In this document: piece after piece, positions 25,236 to 33,392 of the stretch
Layout: every line of letters begins with the position of its first letter
Numbering within the stretch: position 1 is the first letter of the stretch
Source: Bacillota bacterium
GTDB lineage: Bacteria; Bacillota; Sulfobacillia; Sulfobacillales; Sulfobacillaceae
Reading direction: 5' to 3'
Assembly (NCBI GenBank): GCA_023475835.1
Contig: JAMCVM010000124.1
Coordinates: 1 to 33,731, forward strand
Length of the DNA: 33,731 nucleotides
Position numbers and translations under genes: made by a program
Notes under the pieces: model-generated
Databases searched by the model: none
The model's input: only the letters and a program-made list of their open reading frames with translations
What the model was told of the DNA's origin: nothing

Positions 25236-25241
25236 TATAAT
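25236..25241 (+). promoter_or_regulatory. Perfect -10 box upstream of the secreted glycosidase
   Basis: TATAAT matches the sigma-A -10 consensus exactly and stands in an AT-rich leader about 120 bases before the GTG start. No convincing -35 is visible 16-18 bases upstream, so an activator or extended contacts may be needed. Confidence 0.45.
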
Positions 25242-25308
25242 AGAGAAAGCCTGTCGAAATATGGTAAACTTTGGTCAACCTCGAATTTCTTGTTCATGGT
25301 TCCCTCAT

Positions 25309-25330
25309 ACGGCCGTTTTAGCCGTTTTTT
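25309..25330 (+). terminator. Terminator-like hairpin in the glycosidase leader
   Basis: ACGGC (25309-25313) and GCCGT (25321-25325) form a short stem with a seven-base loop, followed by six thymines to 25330. It ends about 34 bases before the GTG start, between the TATAAT box and the gene, so it could act as an attenuator. The stem is only five base pairs, so the effect may be weak. Confidence 0.45.
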
Positions 25331-25364
25331 GTTGTCGTTTTGTCGCTCTTGAAAGGAGCTTGCC

Positions 25365-27977
25365 GTGGTTGTTAATCACGTACGACGTAGCGCCCGGTTC
25401 TTAGTTGGGTTGATGGTTTTGTGCCTGCTCTTGCCCACACTGCTTTGGGCTGCTCCCACCTTCGCTTCGACCCTGCCCGCGGTTCTCACCGACCACTTCC
25501 AAACCGGAACGCTGGCTCCCTTGACGGTAGCTGGCGGAAATTGGAACGTGTCTCAAGGGACGCTCATCGCCAGCAACTACGGCATCCGCACTCCGCTCGA
25601 CAAGCAATTTGTATACGTACCCACCAATATGACTGACGAAGTCATCTTGGCTCAAGTCACCATTACTGCCACTCCCGGCAACGGCAATTGGCGGGTAGGC
25701 ATCTTTACCCATGGAACCGGTACGGCCAATCCGCAAAAGTGGGCCCTCATTCTCCGCGGAGGCACGTTGTCGCTTCTTGACGAAAATACTAGTTGGGTGA
25801 GCCAGATGCCCTTTACCAGCAGTCCCGGTCAAACCTATTCCATGGAACTGGCGGTAGAGGGCACCACCGTCAACGGTCGCGTGTGGCTCAGCAGTCAACC
25901 TGAGCCCACCACTTGGACCATTACCGGTCGATTTCCTCCTAATGGCACGCGATTTGGCAAGGCGGCGGGCCTTTATGTCGCCAACGCCGATGCCAGCTTC
26001 TCCACCTTTGACGTCATGGTGGCTCCACCGAGCCTCGCGGTCACTCCGAACCAGCCTGGGGCGATCTTTCTGCAAGGGCAAGCATCGGGATACAAAGCCA
26101 GCATCACCAACACTTCTGGACAGGCCGGCAATTACCAGGTGGCCTACACCGTGGACAATCTTAACGGGAATGCCGTAGACAGTGGCAGTGTCCCCGCTTC
26201 GGTGCCGGCTCAAGGCACAACCACGGTCAATCTGCCTTTACCGTTGCCTGATTTGGGGTATTACACCGTGTCGTTTGCCCTGACCTCATCCGATGGCTTT
26301 CCGATTGAAACCCTGCCGGCCACCAGTCTCGCCCAGGTTCCACCTCCGTCGGAGGAGTCGGATGCCTCCAACCCGGTAGGAATGAACGGGAATCTCACCT
26401 ACACGGCAACGTCTAGTGCCAGCGGCGACGTCTCCGATGCCTTCCGCACCCTTCGTGAGCAAGGCATCGGCTGGTACCGACTAAACATGAATTCGACCAC
26501 CATCTTTCCTACCCACGCTTCAAGCACTCATCCCAATTGGCAGAGCATGGATCGACTGGTGGTGGCCGCCCACGGCCAAGGCGTGACCCTGCTCGGACTG
26601 TTAACCGCCTGGCCGGACGGCATGAATCCCTTCGGTCCCAAAGCCAACGTCAGTTTTGCCACCGCTTTAAACGCGTATGTTACCTATGTTCGGCAAGTCG
26701 TCGAGCGTTTTAGCCCGGGAGGCACGCTTGCCCACAACCACGGCTGGTCTACCTACGGCATTTCCACCTGGGAGTTGTGGAACGAACCGGTGACCCGCGC
26801 CTATTGGGGCGGAACCGCTGCCCAATACGCAACCCTGGCTGAAGCCGCTGCTCAGGCGATTCGGTCCATCCAGCCCCACGCGACCATTTTGGCCTATGAC
26901 GACACGCCTGCGAATTTGGTGGCTCAGGACGCGGGGACGTATTCTGGCCTCTCCTTGCACTATTACCCGGGAGACCTCCCTCCCAACAACCCCACATTCA
27001 GTGTCTATGGCACCGTCTTGCAAAACGTCCCTTGGGCCCAAAAAGTGGGCGGCAGTCTATGGCTGACCGAGGCTGGCTGGTCGACACACGACGTGACCCC
27101 TGAGGTGCAAGCCCAAGATTGGGTGGAAACGGTGTTGGACAGTTTGACCGCGGGAGCGGCCCATGTCATGCTGTTCACCCAGATTTATCCCGGGTCGGGA
27201 TTTAGCGAACAACATACCGACTTAACCCCTAAAATTAGCTATCCCGCCCTAGCGGCGGTTAACCGCCGCTTATCCGGGTATACCCCAGTCGGTCGCCTCG
27301 CTCTGGGCTCGTCCGTCATTGCCGACGCGTTCAGCAACCAGAGCGGAACCATGGTCGCCATCTGGAGTCCACAGGGCAATGGTCAATTAACCCTGCCATC
27401 CGGCAGCGGCCCGGTCGTCGCCTATGATTGGATGGACAATCCGATTAATCCCGATGGAGGGTCGCGCATCATTGTGCCCCTAAGCCCGAGTCCGGTTTAT
27501 CTCGTCTTTCCGGAGGATACCCCGGCTATCGCCGATGCCGTGTTAAGCGATTCCACCGAAACCAATATTACTCCGTTTAGTTTGTCGGCAGCTCCTCAAG
27601 CCTCCTCCAGCGCACAACATCCGGTGGTATCCGTGACGATCAACAATTCGACCAATCAACCCTTAGGCGGCACGCTGACGCTGACTTTGCCCTCGGGTTG
27701 GAGCGGCCAGCCTACGGCGTCGCTGACCAGCCAATCGGTGTACGATCCTAGCCTTAACGTGGGCCCGATTCCCGTCAACGGCAGTTTTAATGCGGTCTTC
27801 ACACTCAACACCCCCCGCCCGGTTGCTCGCTATCGCCTCATCGCCTCCATGACCAGTGTCAATGGCGGGCCTCCAGTCACCTTAAGTACTACCGTAGACT
27901 CGGTCTTTACGGGTTCTACCGCCGGCGATCGTCCGTCGCTGAAAAAATCGCCGAAGGCAAAAAAGTATGGCAGCTAA
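25365..27977 (+). CDS. Secreted multi-domain clan GH-A glycoside hydrolase
   Basis: An 870-aa exported protein. Residues 1-35 are a signal peptide with basic start and hydrophobic core. Residues about 40-220 look like a beta-sandwich of the laminin-G/carbohydrate-binding type, and 222-325 like an Ig/CARDB domain. A TIM-barrel glycosidase follows (about 335-660) with acid/base E474 in TWELWNEPV and nucleophile E569 in LWLTEAGWS, typical of GH39/GH5-related clan GH-A enzymes. The C-terminus (about 735-850) is another beta domain, ending in a lysine-rich tail. Substrate is not predictable. The start is GTG 25365, seven bases after AAAGGAG. Tandem hairpins follow at 28018. It stands alone as one transcription unit. 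Confidence 0.85.
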   Translation: MVVNHVRRSARFLVGLMVLCLLLPTLLWAAPTFASTLPAVLTDHFQTGTLAPLTVAGGNWNVSQGTLIASNYGIRTPLDKQFVYVPTNMTDEVILAQVTITATPGNGNWRVGIFTHGTGTANPQKWALILRGGTLSLLDENTSWVSQMPFTSSPGQTYSMELAVEGTTVNGRVWLSSQPEPTTWTITGRFPPNGTRFGKAAGLYVANADASFSTFDVMVAPPSLAVTPNQPGAIFLQGQASGYKASITNTSGQAGNYQVAYTVDNLNGNAVDSGSVPASVPAQGTTTVNLPLPLPDLGYYTVSFALTSSDGFPIETLPATSLAQVPPPSEESDASNPVGMNGNLTYTATSSASGDVSDAFRTLREQGIGWYRLNMNSTTIFPTHASSTHPNWQSMDRLVVAAHGQGVTLLGLLTAWPDGMNPFGPKANVSFATALNAYVTYVRQVVERFSPGGTLAHNHGWSTYGISTWELWNEPVTRAYWGGTAAQYATLAEAAAQAIRSIQPHATILAYDDTPANLVAQDAGTYSGLSLHYYPGDLPPNNPTFSVYGTVLQNVPWAQKVGGSLWLTEAGWSTHDVTPEVQAQDWVETVLDSLTAGAAHVMLFTQIYPGSGFSEQHTDLTPKISYPALAAVNRRLSGYTPVGRLALGSSVIADAFSNQSGTMVAIWSPQGNGQLTLPSGSGPVVAYDWMDNPINPDGGSRIIVPLSPSPVYLVFPEDTPAIADAVLSDSTETNITPFSLSAAPQASSSAQHPVVSVTINNSTNQPLGGTLTLTLPSGWSGQPTASLTSQSVYDPSLNVGPIPVNGSFNAVFTLNTPRPVARYRLIASMTSVNGGPPVTLSTTVDSVFTGSTAGDRPSLKKSPKAKKYGS

Positions 27978-28017
27978 ACGACTTTAGCAGCAACGCCACG
28001 ATCCCACTCCACATGCT

Positions 28018-28080
28018 GAGGCCAGCGCCGCCGTCGCTGGCCTCAAGCCCCGGAAGGAGAAACTTCCGGGGCCTCCTTTT
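28018..28080 (+). terminator. Tandem hairpins with terminator after the secreted glycosidase
   Basis: Hairpin one pairs GAGGCCAGCG (28018-28027) with CGCTGGCCTC (28035-28044). Hairpin two pairs GCCCCGGAAG (28047-28056) with CTTCCGGGGC (28063-28072) around GAGAAA. The second is followed by a pyrimidine run ending TTTT (28080), a standard intrinsic terminator. The two stems are each perfect over ten base pairs. Confidence 0.8.
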
Positions 28081-28196
28081 GCGCCGGACTCGAACGCTTT
28101 TTCGCTTTCGGATGTCACGTTAGCGAACATTCAAACCCCAAGACCATTCGCTGGAACGTCTCCTATCGCAGGCAGAGTCCCTGGCCTTGTTCGCAT

Positions 28197-28256
28197 TTAC
28201 CCGGATCACCCGGGCTTTGATATACTAAAGAAAGATTCGGGTCCGACTTTAGACCC
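28197..28256 (+). promoter_or_regulatory. purU promoter and short leader hairpin
   Basis: TTACCC (28197-28202), an 18-base spacer and TATACT (28221-28226) make a plausible sigma-A promoter. The leader includes GGGTC (28239-28243) and GACCC (28252-28256), a five-base-pair hairpin just before the GGAG ribosome site. No known riboswitch fold is recognised. The remaining 28081-28196 sequence shows no gene. Confidence 0.5.
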
Positions 28257-28280
28257 CCATGAAACGGAGAAATTATTCCC

Positions 28281-29135
28281 ATGACGTCTCGCTATCGTGT
28301 TCGCATCTTAATTGCTTGTCCGGATCGTCCGGGTATCATTGCTGCGTTATCCGATGGGTTGTTTCGACTCGGGGGCAATATCGTCACGGCCGACCAGCAT
28401 TCCGAAGATCCGGATCAAGGGATGTTTTTTATGCGCCTTGAAGTCGAGTTTCCCTCCACGGTACGCGATCAAGAAGTGTCACGGAGCTTGCGTCATCTGG
28501 GCGAGCAATTTGGGATGATGCTTCGCATCAGTCGCAGCGATGCCCCGCGCCGGATGGCAGTTTTCGTGTCGCGGGAAGATCATTGCATCAAGGAACTGGC
28601 CTGGCAATGCGAAAGTGGGGAAATCGGGGCCTCTATCGCCGTGGTCATCAGCAATCATCGCGATTTGGAAGCCTGGGCCCAATCCGCACACCTGCCCTAT
28701 CACCACATTCCCGTGACCGCGGCGACCAAATCCCAAGCCGAAGCCAAAGCCCAGTCCCTGTTAACCAATATCGACCTGGTGGTGCTGGCCCGCTATATGC
28801 AAATTTTATCTCCCGCGTTTGTCGAAGCCTGGGCGGGGCACATGATTAATATCCACCATTCATTTTTACCGGCCTTCATTGGTCCCAATCCCTATCGCCA
28901 AGCCTTCGACCGCGGAGTCAAACTCATTGGCGCCACGGCTCACTACGTCACCGCCGATTTAGATCAAGGCCCCATCATCGAACAGGATGTGCAACGCGTC
29001 GATCATCGTCAGCGGGTGCCGGACCTTAAACGCTTGGGCCGGCATGTGGAACGGATGGTCCTTACCCGAGCCGTGCGTTGGCACCTAGAAGATCGGGTCC
29101 TGGTCTATCAAAATCGGACTGTCGTCTTCCCCTAA
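28281..29135 (+). CDS. purU: Formyltetrahydrofolate deformylase
   Basis: PurU hydrolyses 10-formyl-THF to THF and formate, balancing one-carbon pools and supplying formate for purine synthesis. The 284-aa protein has an N-terminal ACT domain (about 5-85; CPDRPGIIAALSDGLFRLGG) and a formyltransferase-like catalytic domain. MINIHHSFLPAFIGPNPY supplies the catalytic asparagine and histidine, and VTADLDQGPII the aspartate. GGAG lies 11 bases before the ATG. The gene ends one base from the stop of the convergent GGDEF gene. Regulation through the ACT domain (glycine/methionine in E. coli) is family knowledge. Confidence 0.95.
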   Translation: MTSRYRVRILIACPDRPGIIAALSDGLFRLGGNIVTADQHSEDPDQGMFFMRLEVEFPSTVRDQEVSRSLRHLGEQFGMMLRISRSDAPRRMAVFVSREDHCIKELAWQCESGEIGASIAVVISNHRDLEAWAQSAHLPYHHIPVTAATKSQAEAKAQSLLTNIDLVVLARYMQILSPAFVEAWAGHMINIHHSFLPAFIGPNPYRQAFDRGVKLIGATAHYVTADLDQGPIIEQDVQRVDHRQRVPDLKRLGRHVERMVLTRAVRWHLEDRVLVYQNRTVVFP

Positions 29136-29136
29136 T

Positions 29137-31608
29137 TCACTCCGCTTTGTGCCACAAGCGATAGTGCGCTGGCCACGAAATGCTCATAGCCGCCAGGGGA
29201 ATTTCGGCTAATTGTTCTCGAGCCCAAGCCAGTACTTGCCGTATATCGCTGCCCCGAGGACGACGAATCGCCTTCCACAGGGGCGTTCGGACTAGAAACG
29301 AAAGCGCCCAGTCCGGATTGGGAAAGACCAGTGTGCCCTGGACCGCCTCCTCCTTTTCCAGTCTAAATCCCAGCGACTGGGCTAGCGCGGGCAGTGGATT
29401 CTCGACAGGCCTAAGTGGTTCGTCTAGCCGGACGCCCCAGTTTAGCCAAAACTCGGTCCACGCTTCAGGCCAGTGCCAGGCATCCGCTTCCGCCAACGCC
29501 AATCGGCCCCTTAGACGCAGCACCCGGTGCAGTTCTTTGAGAACCGGTTGGGGACTGCCATCGTAGAGCAAATACGCTCCCAACGCCAAATCAACCGTGC
29601 CGGATACCACCGGTAAATCGCTGGCGTCGGCGACTTGGCCGTGGACCCAAGTCCATTCCGGCTGAAGCCGACGAAACGCCTTGGCTAATTGCACCGCAGA
29701 GCGGTCGGTCACCAAATACTGACCCTTCGCGCCGACCCTCCAAATCATTTCGCCGTCCAGCGCTAAGCGACCGCTGCCCGCTCCGACTTCTACCACCGCT
29801 TGGCCCGGATCGGGGTCGATCCAAGCGATGAACCGACGGGCTTCGTTCTCGCCGTCAAGAAAGGTTCCGCTGTGCAAATCGTCGTAAGCACGGTCCAGCA
29901 ACGCCAGTTCCACCGATCCTTGGGACGGATTCCATAGAGTGCGTCGGCCCACCCCGGTCAACACCAGGGCACCGGACTCGGTAGGGAGGCGGCATTGTTT
30001 CATCTCCATCAGCCGATGGTCTGCCTTGACAATCGCCCCATCCAGTCCTGACGAATCGCTGTAACCTGCCACACCATAGCTAAACTTCAGCGGAATGGGG
30101 CCCTCATCTTCTGCTCGCTCCAAGCGGGTTAACGCCTCTGTCCAATTTTTGGCTTGGTCTTCTGAAGCGCCGGCCCACACCACCAAGAATTCGTCGCCGC
30201 CGTAGCGAATGGCCGACATGCCCGGTTGAATGCATTGGCGGATACGCGCCCCCGCTAATTGAAGCATCCGGTCTCCCTCGCTATGGCCGAACAAGTCGTT
30301 GACCGCCTTAAGACCGTCCATATCCATAAAGATCACCACACCGCGTCCCGCAAGGTTCGAGGCTTTGGCTTCCCACGCCACCCTAGACATTAATCCGGTT
30401 AAGGTATCGATGGCAAAGGCGCTAGGCACGTGGGTAAAGGGGATGAGATTAGTAACAATGATGACAGAATACGGCCGACCCCTTTTTTCTGCGCTAAACA
30501 CCGTAATTCGATGAACTTCTTCCCCGCCCTCTTGTCGACTAATCCGAAAGTTTTGGAACTGAAAGCCTGGGGCCGCGGGGGTGATTTCGGGCCTAATATT
30601 CCAAAGCCCCATTGCCGTGGCGGCAGGTTGACCCAACACAGCATCGACCCCGATGTGGGAAAACCGTTCCGCGGCGCGATTCATGCCAGCGATTTTCCCC
30701 TCTTCATCCACGACAAAAATCGGGACCGGCAAGTCCGCATAGAGCAGATCTCCCATTTCCCGAGCATCCAAGCCCACAAATCCGTCATCTAGGCGAAATC
30801 GTTCCCAGCCCGGCGGGCAAAAGGCCTGCACCGCCTCCACCAGATCCTCGGGATCTGAATCCACCCGGAGCTTGGAGCGCCAGAACTCTGCCGATTCCGG
30901 CCGCCCAAACCCATAACCCTGCACCCAGTCGATCTTAAGTCGCCGAAGCCAGTCTGCCATCGTTGGGTCTTCGACCCCTTCCGCGATGACCAGAGCATCG
31001 ATCCGATGAGCCTCCTTAATCCAAGAGTGGAGCGCCCCAACGTCGCCTGACTCGTGAGCCTCAACGATTAATGACCGATCCAATTTGACAAAGGCCGGTT
31101 TTAACCAAGCCATTCGTTCTAAATCTGCCATTCCCGTGCCCGCATCATCGAGCGCCATGCGCACACCAATCCCGCGCATTCTTTCAACTCCAGCAACGGC
31201 CAAGTCTCGGTATGTCTCGGGGCTCTCAATCAGTTCTAAAACCAGCGCGTCGCGTTGACGCCAGCGGGCCAAGATTACGCCAACACCGCCGGAAGGACTA
31301 GAAGACAAGCTCAAATGATTGGGATGGATATTAAGGAACAACAACCCGGGTAAGGACCGCGCTTGAACGAGGGCCGAGCGAATGGACAAGATGTTGAGGT
31401 CGCGACCGCGTTCCATGCGAATCGCGGTGTCAAAGGCCGCCGTCGGAGACATGTCGCCGAATCGTGCGAGTCCTTCAAAACCCACCACGCGGCCGGTGGT
31501 CAGATTCCACAGCGGTTGAAACACATGGTCCAAGGTATCGCCCGCTAAGATTTTAGCTATTTTTTCAGGATTTTCATCGCTTTGGCAAGCCATGCTTTGT
31601 GTATTCAT
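29137..31608 (-). CDS. EAL-PAS-GGDEF protein fused to a SAM-dependent methyltransferase
   Basis: An 823-aa soluble protein with an unusual domain order. Residues 27-236 are an EAL c-di-GMP phosphodiesterase domain: E46 (EGL variant), N93, E125, D154/D155, K175, E210 and Q230 are all readable, so it may be active. A PAS-like segment (about 290-385) follows. Residues 400-545 are a GGDEF diguanylate cyclase domain with intact GGDEF (470-474) and DMDGLKAVND; the upstream RxxD inhibitory site is absent. Residues about 590-760 are a class I methyltransferase: VVEVGAGSGRLAL (motif I), YLVTDRS, DLALGAYLLYD and VLKELHRVLRLRGRLALAE. No membrane segment is seen. ATG 31608 follows GGGGTGA by five bases. 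Confidence 0.88.
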   Translation of the reverse strand: MNTQSMACQSDENPEKIAKILAGDTLDHVFQPLWNLTTGRVVGFEGLARFGDMSPTAAFDTAIRMERGRDLNILSIRSALVQARSLPGLLFLNIHPNHLSLSSSPSGGVGVILARWRQRDALVLELIESPETYRDLAVAGVERMRGIGVRMALDDAGTGMADLERMAWLKPAFVKLDRSLIVEAHESGDVGALHSWIKEAHRIDALVIAEGVEDPTMADWLRRLKIDWVQGYGFGRPESAEFWRSKLRVDSDPEDLVEAVQAFCPPGWERFRLDDGFVGLDAREMGDLLYADLPVPIFVVDEEGKIAGMNRAAERFSHIGVDAVLGQPAATAMGLWNIRPEITPAAPGFQFQNFRISRQEGGEEVHRITVFSAEKRGRPYSVIIVTNLIPFTHVPSAFAIDTLTGLMSRVAWEAKASNLAGRGVVIFMDMDGLKAVNDLFGHSEGDRMLQLAGARIRQCIQPGMSAIRYGGDEFLVVWAGASEDQAKNWTEALTRLERAEDEGPIPLKFSYGVAGYSDSSGLDGAIVKADHRLMEMKQCRLPTESGALVLTGVGRRTLWNPSQGSVELALLDRAYDDLHSGTFLDGENEARRFIAWIDPDPGQAVVEVGAGSGRLALDGEMIWRVGAKGQYLVTDRSAVQLAKAFRRLQPEWTWVHGQVADASDLPVVSGTVDLALGAYLLYDGSPQPVLKELHRVLRLRGRLALAEADAWHWPEAWTEFWLNWGVRLDEPLRPVENPLPALAQSLGFRLEKEEAVQGTLVFPNPDWALSFLVRTPLWKAIRRPRGSDIRQVLAWAREQLAEIPLAAMSISWPAHYRLWHKAE

Positions 31609-31875
31609 GAGTTCACCCCGTCTTCATCCAGTGTAAAAAAAATAAATATGGCGTCGAGTTGTAATCGAGGTTATCTCTCACCCTGCCCGCTCCTGCCCAA
31701 GAGCCCCCCGGCCCGGGGCTTGACCGACCCACAATCGACCGGGTGGGACTAGCTCAAAACGACAGCTAAGGGTATCGACCCCGCGCCTAGACGAGAGCGG
31801 ATCTCAATTCAACGAGACTGCGCTCGCTTTGCGACGAGGTCGATACCGCGCCCTACGCTCCCCAATGCCTGCGAT
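31609..31875. other. Noncoding gap between the aldehyde dehydrogenase and the EAL-GGDEF gene
   Basis: 267 bases with no gene. It holds the large inverted repeat at 31771-31847 and an AT-rich block at about 31632-31655 likely to contain the EAL-GGDEF gene promoter on the minus strand. CGATTC and GAATCG around 31871-31888 form a small hairpin overlapping the dehydrogenase stop codon. Confidence 0.5.
31771..31847. repeat. Large inverted repeat, possible structured element
   Basis: GGTATCGACC (31771-31780) and GGTCGATACC (31838-31847) are perfect 10-bp complements. Inside, CGAGAGCG and GCGCTCG nearly pair, extending the structure toward a terminal loop. CGCGCC also follows both outer arms as a direct repeat. 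It lies downstream of the aldehyde dehydrogenase and upstream of the EAL-GGDEF gene. Confidence 0.5.
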
Positions 31876-33330
31876 TCAGATACGAATCGAAACGTACTTA
31901 GTCTCTAAAAACGGATCCATGCCCCAATGTCCGCCCTCGCGACCAAATCCGCTCTCCTTAACTCCGCCGAACGGTGCTTGCACCACGGTGGGCACGGGGT
32001 CGTTGACCCCAACAATCCCGTATTCCAGTTGTTCACTAACCCGGAACACCCTGGCGATATCTTGAGTAAACACATAAGATGCCAGGCCGTACACCGTATC
32101 ATTCGCCATGCTAATGGCTTCGGCCTCATCGTGAAATCCTATCACCGGTGCGACTGGGCCAAAAGTCTCTTCATGCATAATGGCCATCTGGGGAGTGACA
32201 TTGAGGAGCACGGTCGGAGCATAAAAGTGACCTCGCTGGTCGCCGATGCGCTTGCCACCACAAGCCAAAATCGCACCATACCCCACCGCATCGTCGACTT
32301 GGGACTGCACCTTGGCTAGCCCTTCGGCGTTAATTAATGGGCCCACGTCGATACCGGGTTTGGTGCCATCGCCCACCTGCAATTGGGATACCGCGGCGGC
32401 CAAGCGGCGGCCAAACTCACCGAGAATCGATGCTTCGACCAGGACACGGTTTAGGCAGATGCAAGTTTGGCCGGCATTTCGGAATTTGGAGGCGATGACC
32501 CCCGCTACGGCCACATCGATATCGGCGTCGGCAAACACTAATGTGGGGGCGTTTCCACCCAGTTCCATGGACAATTTTTTCACCTGTGCGGCCGATTCGC
32601 GTATAAGATATTTACCTACCTCTGTAGACCCGGTAAAGCTTAACTTGCGCACCCGGGGGTCATCGAGCAACACCCTGCCCAAGGGCTCTGGGTCCTCCGC
32701 CGTGATGACGTTAAACACCCCGGGAGGCAGGCCTGCCCGTTCCCCGAGGTCAGCCAAAGCCAAAGCGCAGAGCGGAGTCTTTTCCGCTGGCTTTAACACT
32801 ACGCTGCACCCCGCGGCCAGGGCCGGAGCCATTTTACGCGTCACCATGGACACTGGGAAGTTCCAAGGCGTAATCGCCCCGACCACTCCCACGGGCTGCC
32901 GCAAAACGAGAATGCGTTGACTAGCACTCACGCCCGGAACGGTTTCTCCATAGACCCGGCGCGCCTCCTCAGCATACCAAGCGACGTATTCCGCCCCAAT
33001 CGCCGCTTCACCCCGCGCTTCGCTCAAGGGCTTGCCTTCTTCCGCGGTAATCAGTTGCGCCAAGTCTTCTTGGTGAGCCACTATCTCTTCGTAAAACTTT
33101 CGCAAAATTTGAGCGCGCTCTGGTGCGGCGAGTCCGGCCCACGGTTTAAACGCTCGGTAGGCGGCATGAATCGCAGCCTCAGCATCCTCTGGGGACGCTG
33201 AGGGCGCACTGCCCACCACCTCCCCGTTGGCGGGGTTGGTGACGCTATAGCGGCGGCCATTTTTAGCTTCCTGAAATTTCCCATTAATGAACAATGCCGG
33301 GTGCAACCACTTCTCGGGTATGTTGGACAT
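31876..33330 (-). CDS. gabD: NAD(P)-dependent succinate-semialdehyde dehydrogenase
   Basis: A 484-aa aldehyde dehydrogenase that oxidises succinate semialdehyde or a similar aldehyde to the acid. Residues: N157 in PWNFP, K180 and the following PAEKTP, catalytic E256 in MELGGNAP and nucleophile C290 in NAGQTCICLNR. FTGSTEVGK is the cofactor glycine motif. The motif NAGQTCICLNR, together with the length, matches the GabD/SSADH group rather than betaine or acetaldehyde dehydrogenases. ATG 33330 has a GGGAGGAG site seven bases upstream. The gene stands alone with four 10-bp repeats just before its start. The exact aldehyde is inferred from family likeness. Confidence 0.88.
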   Translation of the reverse strand: MSNIPEKWLHPALFINGKFQEAKNGRRYSVTNPANGEVVGSAPSASPEDAEAAIHAAYRAFKPWAGLAAPERAQILRKFYEEIVAHQEDLAQLITAEEGKPLSEARGEAAIGAEYVAWYAEEARRVYGETVPGVSASQRILVLRQPVGVVGAITPWNFPVSMVTRKMAPALAAGCSVVLKPAEKTPLCALALADLGERAGLPPGVFNVITAEDPEPLGRVLLDDPRVRKLSFTGSTEVGKYLIRESAAQVKKLSMELGGNAPTLVFADADIDVAVAGVIASKFRNAGQTCICLNRVLVEASILGEFGRRLAAAVSQLQVGDGTKPGIDVGPLINAEGLAKVQSQVDDAVGYGAILACGGKRIGDQRGHFYAPTVLLNVTPQMAIMHEETFGPVAPVIGFHDEAEAISMANDTVYGLASYVFTQDIARVFRVSEQLEYGIVGVNDPVPTVVQAPFGGVKESGFGREGGHWGMDPFLETKYVSIRI

Positions 33331-33352
33331 GATGACTCCTCCCTTACTTTGC

Positions 33353-33392
33353 TTGCTATCTCTTGCTATCTTTTGCTATCTCTTGCTAAGGC
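33353..33392 (-). repeat. Four 10-bp tandem repeats upstream of gabD
   Basis: TTGCTATCTC, TTGCTATCTT, TTGCTATCTC and TTGCTAAGGC run head to tail on the + strand, 23-62 bases before the gabD start. The period of one helical turn would place equivalent sites on one DNA face. The last unit is diverged. It could bind a regulator or be slippage-prone. Confidence 0.7.

Larger units (their letters stand above)
24654..25364. other. Noncoding stretch before the secreted glycosidase
   Basis: No gene is recognisable in these roughly 700 bases. It includes the diverged repeat at 24826-24920, a short inverted repeat CGAAG/CTTCG near 24980, a GC-rich block at 25090-25210 and the promoter-leader of the glycosidase gene. 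Frames on either strand lack family motifs. Confidence 0.5.
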
